6,322 bases of DNA from Competibacteraceae bacterium UBA2792 (GTDB taxonomy: Bacteria; Pseudomonadota; Gammaproteobacteria; Competibacterales; Competibacteraceae), in NCBI GenBank assembly GCA_002352125.1, contig DEHU01000182.1:1-6322 (forward strand). The letters are read 5' to 3'. This document shows, one piece after another, positions 1-5,716 of the stretch (its first letter is position 1; the number at the start of each line of letters is the position of its first letter). The notes under the pieces were generated by a model. It saw nothing but the letters and a program-made list of their open reading frames with translations, ran no database searches and was not told the DNA's origin. A program made the translations under genes and the position numbers.

Positions 1-48
1 GACGATCATGCGCATGGCGCTGCTGTCGTCAACGATCAAAATTTTCAT
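1..48 (-). CDS. CheY-like receiver protein, N-terminal 16 residues only (gene runs off the left edge)
   Basis: The minus strand from 48 to 1 reads MKILIVDDSSAMRMIV. This is a textbook start of a response-regulator receiver domain: the first beta strand (KILIVDD) ending in the acidic pair at residues 7-8 that binds Mg2+, followed by the S-x-x-M-R start of helix 1. Its ATG overlaps the TGA of the upstream cheX-like gene (ATGA, positions 48-45), and an AGGAG lies 8 nt upstream of the ATG, so the start is well supported. The phosphorylated Asp, the Thr/Ser and the Lys lie outside the window. It is probably a second stand-alone CheY of this cluster. A longer response regulator with an output domain cannot be excluded from 16 residues. 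Confidence 0.85.
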   Translation of the reverse strand, partial: MKILIVDDSSAMRMIV

Positions 49-527
49 GCAACACACTCCTGTTCGAACAAACTGATCTGTAAAGGTTGGTTTTCGCAAC
101 GCAGCAGGATATGCCCAACCGGCCGGCCGGTCGTTGTCTTATTGTAGCCTTCGGTAACGGTCGGTAGGGATAATCGGGAAGGCGAGGGGAGCAGGCTTTT
201 TAGGTTGCAGCCCAGCATGTGGGTCAACTCGCCGATGGTATCCCGCGACTCGGTTTCGGTGATATCGTCCGGTGCGATTTTGAACATCGCCGCCGCCGCT
301 TGGCGAGCAACGCTTACCGGGCAGATTAAAACCAAAGCGCCTCGCCAACGGCCGTCGATGGCTACCTGGCCGGTCAACAGCGGTTCGCCGGCCGGAAAAG
401 CGGCCAGCGGTTCCGCAGCGTGCTGGATATCCAATTCCAGAACGGAGCTCCAAATATTTTCGGCAACTTCGTAAAGAGCGTCCGGCGGCAGCTCTAGGAA
501 ATTTTGGTCTAGCGCAGTTGATAGCAT
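45..527 (-). CDS. cheX: CheX-type chemotaxis phosphatase-like protein with altered active-site motif
   Basis: This 160-residue protein matches the CheX/CheC-type phosphatase fold in length and layout. Strands near residues 50-70 (TGQVAIDG, GALVLICP) are followed by a helix with AAAAMF (77-82). The signature helix DTIGELTHMLGCNLKSLLP (96-114) and the LSLPTV segment (119-124) come next. Family members dephosphorylate CheY-phosphate using Glu and Asn of an E-x-x-N motif. Here Glu is present (E100), but the Asn position is His (H103, codon CAC at 221-219), so catalysis may be weakened, altered or lost. Asp96 and Asn108 of the surrounding consensus are kept. The start overlaps the end of cheR by 19 nt in another frame and has only a weak GGG upstream, suggesting coupled translation. 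The stop overlaps the start of a second receiver gene by 4 nt, and that receiver is an obvious candidate partner. The family assignment is firm; the phosphatase activity is uncertain. Confidence 0.82.
   Translation of the reverse strand: MLSTALDQNFLELPPDALYEVAENIWSSVLELDIQHAAEPLAAFPAGEPLLTGQVAIDGRWRGALVLICPVSVARQAAAAMFKIAPDDITETESRDTIGELTHMLGCNLKSLLPSPSRLSLPTVTEGYNKTTTGRPVGHILLRCENQPLQISLFEQECVA
57..61 (-). promoter_or_regulatory. Ribosome binding site of the second receiver gene
   Basis: AGGAG on the minus strand lies 8 nt upstream of the ATG at 48-46, inside the last codons of the cheX-like gene. It supports the short gene start at the window edge and indicates translation coupled to the overlapping upstream gene. 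Confidence 0.7.
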
Positions 528-1360
528 ATGGTTTTACCCATGGATATCGGCTCGAATCCGGCATCCAGATTGAGAGTGGTTTCCGAAGAGCCCAAAAACA
601 GGTAGCCGTCCGGTTTCAAGATGCCGCGAACCTTGGCCAAAATGGCCTTTTTGGTTTCTAATCCAAAATAAATCAGCACATTGCGCATAAAAATGATATC
701 CATCTGCGGCAGCAGCGGCCAGTTTTCGGCGAGGTTGTTTTGCCGGAAATCCACCATGCGCCGGATATCGGGTTTGATCTGCCAGTGCAGGCCCTGTTTA
801 TCGAAGTAGCGGGTGAGCAGCATCGCCGGCAGACCGCGGTTGATCTCGGTCTGGCTGTACAGACCTTCGCGGGCTCGCGCGAGAACGGCGCCGGACAGGT
901 CGGTGGCGATGATCCGTAGCCTGCCCTTGACCAAGGCCGGGAAGTGCTCGCGCGCGAGCATCGCCACGCTGAAGGGTTCCTGTCCGCTGGAACAAGCCGC
1001 GCACCAAATCGCCAAGGTCTGGCTGGCCGACCGTCTGGCCAGCAGGTTGGGCAGTATGGTGGTCTGAAGAGTTTCAAAGGGATGGGCGTCGCGAAAGAAC
1101 GACGTTTCGTGAATAGTGATGGCTTCTACCACTTTGCGGTGAAGGCTGTCGGCCGCATTGAGCCGCAAGGAGGCGATCAATGCTTGCAGCGAATCGAACC
1201 CATTCTGGCGCGCTAGCGGTGTCAGCCGCGTTTCGATCAAGTACGCTTTATCTGGCTCCAGCACAATAGCGGCGCGACGCCGGACCAGCTCGCAAATGTA
1301 GTTGAAATCGCTCCTGCTGATCGTGTTCATCGGAATGGACGTTGGCAAAAGCGGAGGCAT
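509..1360 (-). CDS. cheR: CheR, chemoreceptor glutamate methyltransferase
   Basis: CheR transfers methyl groups from S-adenosylmethionine to glutamates on chemoreceptor signalling helices, resetting sensitivity. The 283 residues (usual family length) show the alpha-helical N-terminal domain (about 15-85), then IHETSFFRDAHPF (83-95) with the conserved F-F-R, and the Rossmann-type methyltransferase domain. The AdoMet-binding loop is WCAACSSGQEP (119-129), followed by IIATDLS (150-156), FMRNVLIYF (224-232) and the closing GYLFLGSSE (252-260). The called ATG is 3 nt after the cheB stop but has no clear Shine-Dalgarno sequence. A second in-frame ATG at 1330 (residue 11, MNTISRSDF) also lacks one but fits the usual N-terminus of the family better. 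The true protein may therefore be 273 residues, made by reinitiation after cheB. The 3' end overlaps cheX by 19 nt. Confidence 0.95.
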   Translation of the reverse strand: MPPLLPTSIPMNTISRSDFNYICELVRRRAAIVLEPDKAYLIETRLTPLARQNGFDSLQALIASLRLNAADSLHRKVVEAITIHETSFFRDAHPFETLQTTILPNLLARRSASQTLAIWCAACSSGQEPFSVAMLAREHFPALVKGRLRIIATDLSGAVLARAREGLYSQTEINRGLPAMLLTRYFDKQGLHWQIKPDIRRMVDFRQNNLAENWPLLPQMDIIFMRNVLIYFGLETKKAILAKVRGILKPDGYLFLGSSETTLNLDAGFEPISMGKTICYQLR

Positions 1361-1363
1361 CGG

Positions 1364-2512
1364 CTAACGGCCCGTGCGTACACGGTTCAAAATTTCGCCG
1401 GCCAATTGGGAGAGAGGGATCTGGCTGTCTGCCAGGCCAGCTTTCGCCACGAAACCAGGCATACCCCAGACTACCGAACTGGCTTCGTCCTGCACGAGAA
1501 TTTGCCCGCCGGCTTGGCGGATCACCTCGCAGCCACGCAAGCCGTCGCTTCCCATGCCGGTCAAGATCACCGCGAGCGAGTTGCCCCGGTAAACGTCCGC
1601 CACCGACCGGAACAGCACGTCGACCGCCGGCCGGCAGGAATTTTCGGGTTCACCTTGGTGCAGTTGCAGGTAGACTTGCGTTCCTTGCCGCTTCAACACC
1701 ATGTGCGAACCGCCGGGCGCGACGCGGACCTGCCCCGGCTGCAAGATTTCGCCCGCTGTGCCTTCGGCGACGGCAAGCGTCGATTGGGTGGCGAGACGTT
1801 CCGCCAGCAACCGGGTAAAGATCGGCGGCATGTGCTGGACGATCAAAATCGGTACCGGGAACGTGGCCGGCAACCGGGGCAGCAGCGCGGCCAAGGCATT
1901 GGGGCCGCCGGTGGATACACCGATTGCCACGACGTCCACCCGCTGGCGCAAACGCGGTGGGACCGGAAGCGCGCTCGACTGGGTTTCCGGTTTGAAGAGA
2001 GGCGCACGTTCGATCGGTGACGGTGCCGTCGTCGATGGCGGCGGCGACGGCGACGGCGACGGTGACGACCATGGCCACGATGGCGGCGACGGCCCGACAA
2101 GATGGCGGCAGAAGGTCTTGATCCGGGGGATCAAATCGTCGCGAACCCGCTGCAACGCCATGGCCATATTGCCGGTGTTGGAGGGTTTGGTGACGTAATC
2201 GTTGGCGCCCAGGGCCAGCGCTTCGAGGGTCACGATAGCGCCTCGCTCGGTGATCGAGCTGAACATGATGACCGGCAGGCGCGGCTGACGCTTGCGAATT
2301 TCGGCCAGCGTCTCCAAGCCATTCATTTCCGGCATTTCTACATCGAGAATGACCAGATCCGGATTGAGCGCGGGCAGTTTTTCCAGCGCCACCCGGCCGT
2401 TGGGAGCTTGGCCGACGACTTCCAAGGACGGATCGCCGGACAGCACATCGGCCAACAGCCGGCGAATGACTGCCGAATCGTCGACCAGCATGAGGCGGAT
2501 TTTGGTGGCCAT
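1364..2512 (-). CDS. cheB: CheB, receptor methylesterase/glutamine deamidase with receiver domain
   Basis: CheB removes methyl groups from receptor glutamates (and can deamidate glutamines) when its receiver is phosphorylated by CheA, opposing CheR. The 382-residue protein has a complete N-terminal receiver (about 5-125) with acidic residues D11 and D12, phosphoacceptor D57 in LDVEMPEMNG, S86, and K109 in the KPS motif. A Ser/Pro-rich linker (about 141-190) follows, then the C-terminal methylesterase domain (about 192-378). The catalytic triad is visible: S200 in GVSTGG, H227 in VQHMP and D323 in TGMGSDG. All key residues are intact, so it should be active. The linker is longer and more repetitive than usual and is encoded in part by a hexanucleotide repeat. 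The ATG is 2 nt after the cheY stop with a modest GGGA upstream; the stop is 3 nt before cheR. Confidence 0.97.
   Translation of the reverse strand: MATKIRLMLVDDSAVIRRLLADVLSGDPSLEVVGQAPNGRVALEKLPALNPDLVILDVEMPEMNGLETLAEIRKRQPRLPVIMFSSITERGAIVTLEALALGANDYVTKPSNTGNMAMALQRVRDDLIPRIKTFCRHLVGPSPPSWPWSSPSPSPSPPPSTTAPSPIERAPLFKPETQSSALPVPPRLRQRVDVVAIGVSTGGPNALAALLPRLPATFPVPILIVQHMPPIFTRLLAERLATQSTLAVAEGTAGEILQPGQVRVAPGGSHMVLKRQGTQVYLQLHQGEPENSCRPAVDVLFRSVADVYRGNSLAVILTGMGSDGLRGCEVIRQAGGQILVQDEASSVVWGMPGFVAKAGLADSQIPLSQLAGEILNRVRTGR
2045..2062. repeat. Short tandem hexanucleotide repeat in the CheB linker
   Basis: Three perfect copies of CGACGG (plus strand) run from 2045 to 2062, flanked by degenerate copies (next unit TGACGA, and GGCGGCGACGG again near 2082-2092). 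On the coding strand they read as CCGTCG, giving alternating Pro-Ser at residues 151-156 of CheB. A gain or loss of one unit would keep the reading frame and change the interdomain linker by two residues. Confidence 0.75.
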
Positions 2513-2514
2513 AA

Positions 2515-2886
2515 CTATTCCCGTGTGGTGCGCAGCAAATCAAGCTTTCCCAACACCGCGTCGCGGGTGAAAGGTTTCATGACGTATTCGTCGGCGCCCG
2601 CCGCAAGCGCCGCAGCAACATGTTCGAGCTCCGATTCGGCGGTGACCATCATCAGTCGCAGATGGCGGTAAGCGGGTGTGGCGCGAACGGTACGCACGAA
2701 CTCGTAGCCATCCATGCCCGGCATGTCCCAATCCACCAAAACCAGATCGATGTGGTTCCAGCGTTGCAGGCATTCCAGCGCCTCCTGACCATCGCCAGCC
2801 TCAAGCACTTCGAAACCCGCGTCGTTCAGGATACGTTTGATTAGCGAACGCATCGCCTTTGAGTCGTCAATAACCAATACAGCCAT
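2515..2886 (-). CDS. cheY: CheY, single-domain chemotaxis response regulator
   Basis: This 123-residue stand-alone receiver domain has no output domain. All phosphorylation residues are present: acidic pair D7-D8, phosphoacceptor D52 in VDWDMPGMDG, T82 in MMVTAES, Y101 at the switch-aromatic position in DEYVMKP, and K104 before the cis-proline. CheA should phosphorylate it, and in standard pathways CheY-phosphate binds the flagellar switch; in other systems it drives pilus or other outputs. A GGAG at 2898-2895 lies 8 nt before the ATG, supporting this start. It sits 26 nt after the MCP gene and 2 nt before cheB, inside the operon. A second receiver begins at the left edge, so which one is the motor output and which a phosphate sink or separate output cannot be told. 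Confidence 0.95.
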   Translation of the reverse strand: MAVLVIDDSKAMRSLIKRILNDAGFEVLEAGDGQEALECLQRWNHIDLVLVDWDMPGMDGYEFVRTVRATPAYRHLRLMMVTAESELEHVAAALAAGADEYVMKPFTRDAVLGKLDLLRTTRE

Positions 2887-2912
2887 AAAGAACGCTCCAG
2901 AATTCCGTTTTT

Positions 2913-5180
2913 TCAGGTCACCGCGCGTATACCGGCGCGTCCTGGCCGGTTGCCGGTGTGGAAGGCGGCGGGTTGATGACGGAAGCGATCGACCAGTTGC
3001 TGCAATTCGGCGGCCATCCGCGCGATTTCGCTGGACGCGTTGTGGACGTCGTTGGCGCTACCGAGCGTGTGGTGCGTTGCCTCGGCCACATTGGTAATGT
3101 TGTGCGCGATGTCGGCGCTACCTCTGGCGGCTTCCGCTACGCTCCGGCCGATTTCGTTGGTGGTGGCGGTCTGCTCCTCGACAGCGCTGGCAATGGTGAT
3201 CTGAATATCGTTGATCTGGTTGATGATCGTGCTGATACCGCCAATCGCATCCACGGCGCTGCCAGTATCCATCTGAATTGCCTCGATTTTGCGGCCGATT
3301 TCCTCGGTGGCCTTGGCAGTTTCCTTGGCCAGCTCCTTGACCTCGTTGGCGACGACGGCGAAACCTTTGCCGGCTTCGCCCGCCCGCGCCGCCTCGATGG
3401 TGGCGTTCAGCGCCAGCAGGTGGGTCTGTTCGGCGATGGAGGTGATTACCTTGATGATGTTGCCGATACCGGCGCTGCTTTCGCCTAGCTTGCGGACCGT
3501 GGCGTTGGCGCTTTGCGCCATGGTGACCGCCGAGGCGACGACCTTGGCCGCTTCGGCTGCGTTCATGGCGATTTCGCGGATGCTGGCGCCCATTTCCTCG
3601 GTCGAGGCCGCTACCGCCTCCACGTTGGCGCTGACTTGGTCGGCCGTCGACGAGGCCAGTACGGCCTTGGACGAAGCGGCTTCGGCGTTGCTGCCCATCT
3701 GGTGGCTGACCACGGTCAGTTCTTCGGCGGCCCCGGCCATGTTCTGAGCCGTCTGAGCGATGCACGCCATGCTGTCGCGCAAGGTAGTGAGCAATTGATC
3801 CAGACCTTGGGCCATTCGATCCACCGGGTCGGTGCCGGTGATGGCCAGCTCTTGCGTCAGATCGCCTCCGGCGGCGGCGCTGACGACTTTGAGCATCCGG
3901 TCGACTTTGGTTTGCAGCACATGGCTCTTTTCTTTTTCTCGCTCGCCGGCCGCTTTTTGGTGCTCGTTCGCTTCCTTGGCAACGCTTTCGTGGCGGAATT
4001 TTTCCGTGACGATTTCCCAAGTGATCATTGGTCCCATGTAAGCGCCGTCGGCATCGTGGATGGCACTGAAGTGCAGCTCGCACGTTTCGCTGCCCAACGT
4101 AATGATCGTCCGATGAGGCAAACGGGCTGGATCAACTATAATCCGCTTCAGGTCATTTTGTTGCGAACAGAACAGATCGATTGGCTGGCCGATCAATCCG
4201 GCGACCGAAACCGGCAAATGCCGCTCCAATCCGCGCAGCGTGCGTTCCATGGCGGGATTCATGTAGCACAGCCGCAGGTTGCGATCGGCGACCATGATGT
4301 TGGAGGGGGTGCTCTGAATCATGGAAAGCGCTCGTCCGGCCTGTTTGCGATCCTCCACCAATTTTGTCCAATCGACTTTTTCGGCTTGCAAGGCAGAGCG
4401 GATGTTGCCCAGTGCTTGGTTGATCGCTTGCGTCGCACGACCCAATTCGTCGTTGGAGGTGACGGGCACCTGGCCGGAGAGATCGCCCCTGGCTAGGCTG
4501 GAAGCCAATTCCTGGATTCCGGCTGCGCTGGTCCGCAATCCTCGTTGCAACCGGAAGAGCAACGCGAGCAGCGGTATCGCTAAGGCAGCGACGAGCAATC
4601 CTTCGCGCGCTGCGATGCCGAAGAAGTCGTCGCGCGCTTCGTCTGCGTAAACGCTTGTAGCGAGCACCCAGTCCCACGGGGAGAATTCCCGGCCGTAGGT
4701 GATCTTGGGCGCGGGCTTGGTCGTGCCCGGTCGCGGCGATTCGTGGGCGAGGAAGCCGCTGCCGTTCTGCTGGGCCGTTTTGACGAGCTCTGCGGCGACG
4801 GTGGCCAAGCCGTTGGCGTCGCGGCCGCCATGTACCGGTTGGCCTTCCAATTCCGGCCGGACCGGATCAAGCAACAGCCGCTGATCTCGATCGAACACGA
4901 CGAAGTAGAGTTCCTGGTAGCGCATGTTGCGCAGCGTTTCGAGAGCCAGCTTTTGGGCTTGTTCACGGGTGAGCGCGCCAGCCTGTTCCTGTCTCTGGTA
5001 GCGGTCGAGCACGCCGCTGGCCGTTTCGACCAGGCCGAGCGCCAGCGCCTTGGAATCTTCTTGTGAGCTATGCCAGCGGATCGAAAGCGACAAGATAATC
5101 AGAAGCGCCATGCTGGCGATGGCCCAGCCGACGATCAAGTTCAGCTTGCCGCGCAGGTTTAAATTTTTGAGTAAGTTCAT
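2913..5180 (-). CDS. Methyl-accepting chemotaxis protein with Cache, PAS and two HAMP-like regions
   Basis: This 755-residue transmembrane chemoreceptor feeds the CheA-CheW complex. A short basic N-terminus is followed by TM1 (about 13-34). A periplasmic single-Cache-like domain (about 36-185) follows, with YFVVFDRDQRLLLDP (92-106), GRDANG (119-124), PKITYGREF (158-166) and WDWVLATSVYADE (169-181). TM2 lies at about 193-210 and a HAMP region at about 211-265. A cytoplasmic PAS-like domain (about 283-395) contains NIMVADRNLRLCYMNPAM (294-311) and ends at MITWEIVTEKF (385-395). A charged helix (400-420) leads to a second HAMP-like segment (about 421-475), then the signalling hairpin (about 478-735). 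The tip holds EQTHLLALNATIEAARAGEAGKGF (584-607), with N592, E596 and R599 conserved; the usual Asn at 587 is His. No terminal CheR-tethering pentapeptide is seen (ends AVT). GAGGAG lies 10 nt before the ATG. Cache proteins of this type often bind small carboxylates, but the ligand here is unknown. Confidence 0.95.
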   Translation of the reverse strand: MNLLKNLNLRGKLNLIVGWAIASMALLIILSLSIRWHSSQEDSKALALGLVETASGVLDRYQRQEQAGALTREQAQKLALETLRNMRYQELYFVVFDRDQRLLLDPVRPELEGQPVHGGRDANGLATVAAELVKTAQQNGSGFLAHESPRPGTTKPAPKITYGREFSPWDWVLATSVYADEARDDFFGIAAREGLLVAALAIPLLALLFRLQRGLRTSAAGIQELASSLARGDLSGQVPVTSNDELGRATQAINQALGNIRSALQAEKVDWTKLVEDRKQAGRALSMIQSTPSNIMVADRNLRLCYMNPAMERTLRGLERHLPVSVAGLIGQPIDLFCSQQNDLKRIIVDPARLPHRTIITLGSETCELHFSAIHDADGAYMGPMITWEIVTEKFRHESVAKEANEHQKAAGEREKEKSHVLQTKVDRMLKVVSAAAGGDLTQELAITGTDPVDRMAQGLDQLLTTLRDSMACIAQTAQNMAGAAEELTVVSHQMGSNAEAASSKAVLASSTADQVSANVEAVAASTEEMGASIREIAMNAAEAAKVVASAVTMAQSANATVRKLGESSAGIGNIIKVITSIAEQTHLLALNATIEAARAGEAGKGFAVVANEVKELAKETAKATEEIGRKIEAIQMDTGSAVDAIGGISTIINQINDIQITIASAVEEQTATTNEIGRSVAEAARGSADIAHNITNVAEATHHTLGSANDVHNASSEIARMAAELQQLVDRFRHQPAAFHTGNRPGRAGIRAVT

Positions 5181-5190
5181 CGATGCAATT

Positions 5191-5196
5191 CTCCTC
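5191..5196 (-). promoter_or_regulatory. Ribosome binding site of the MCP gene
   Basis: GAGGAG on the minus strand lies 10 nt upstream of the MCP ATG at 5180. It sits in the 64-nt gap after cheW, the largest non-coding gap in the window. I see no convincing promoter or terminator hairpin in that gap, so the MCP is probably co-transcribed with cheA and cheW. Confidence 0.65.
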
Positions 5197-5244
5197 GACG
5201 CAGTTTTGTCCGGGGCGGTCGGCGCGGTATCGAACGGATTTTTC

Positions 5245-5712
5245 CTAGCTTGGCTTGTTTGCCACCCCGGAGCCGCGATTCAGGATTTCCGGGCTAAACA
5301 ATTTTTCGACGTTCAGCATCAGCAGCAGGCGGCCCTGAAGCTTGTAGGCGCCCCGAATCAGCTCCCGCCCGATTCCTTCGAGCGTGTCCGGCGGATGCTC
5401 GAAACAGTCTTCGTCCACTTCCAGCACATCGCCGATACGGTCTACCAGCAAGCTGAAAATGCCTTGCCAAGTCTGAATGACGATATTGATCGGCCGCCGC
5501 TCGTCTGACCGGTCGCTCACCTGCAACAAGCGCCGCAGATCGACGGCGGTCACGATTTGGCCGCGCAAGTTGATCAAGCCGCAAACCACCGGCGGCGCCA
5601 AGGGCACGGGCGTGATCGTCTGGTAGCGGATGACCTCTTGGACTTTTTCGACTTCGATGCCGAAGAAACGCTCTTCGAGGAAAAACGTGCAAAATTGTCG
5701 CTGGTCCGCCAC
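5245..5712 (-). CDS. cheW: CheW, receptor-kinase coupling protein
   Basis: CheW is the cytoplasmic scaffold that joins chemoreceptor tips to the CheA regulatory domain in the signalling array. The 155-residue protein is one CheW domain. It opens with QFCTFFLEERFFGIEVEKVQ (6-25), then VICYQ-like strand VIRYQTITPVPLAPP (27-41), the hallmark GLINLRGQIVTAVDLRRLL (45-63) with the conserved Arg at 60, SLLVDRIGDVLEVDED (near 87-102), and the closing LQGRLLLMLNVEKLF. Translation starts at GTG (5712-5710); a strong AGGAGGT 8 nt upstream supports that start. The gene begins 4 nt after the cheA stop, and its ribosome site lies in the last cheA codons, so production of the two partners is probably coupled. 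Nothing essential appears to be missing. Confidence 0.95.
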   Translation of the reverse strand: MADQRQFCTFFLEERFFGIEVEKVQEVIRYQTITPVPLAPPVVCGLINLRGQIVTAVDLRRLLQVSDRSDERRPINIVIQTWQGIFSLLVDRIGDVLEVDEDCFEHPPDTLEGIGRELIRGAYKLQGRLLLMLNVEKLFSPEILNRGSGVANKPS

Positions 5713-5716
5713 GGAA

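Noticed and set aside
1406..2020. Plus-strand frames opposite cheB (also 2102-2671) as possible genes
   Set aside because: They are antisense to conserved CheB domains, show no ribosome site or family resemblance, and fit codon-bias artefacts.
1650..2543. A 297-codon open frame on the minus strand overlapping cheB in another frame
   Set aside because: Its protein is Arg/Gly/Ala-rich with no domain, whereas the overlapping frame encodes an intact CheB with all catalytic residues.
2887..2912. The 26-nt gap between the MCP gene and cheY as a terminator (it has an A-run on the coding strand)
   Set aside because: There is no stem-loop before a T-run in the transcribed direction; it contains only the cheY ribosome site.
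3118..4083. A 321-codon minus-strand frame inside the MCP gene
   Set aside because: It is very rich in Arg, Gln and Gly, a shifted-frame shadow of the repetitive MCP coiled coil.
3513..4496. A 327-codon open frame on the plus strand antisense to the MCP gene
   Set aside because: It lies wholly opposite a well-supported MCP, has low-complexity composition typical of antisense frames in GC-rich DNA, and shows no recognisable domain.
5181..5244. The 64-nt gap between cheW and the MCP gene as a promoter or terminator
   Set aside because: There is no stable hairpin followed by a T-run and no convincing -35/-10 pair on the minus strand; only the MCP ribosome site is supported.
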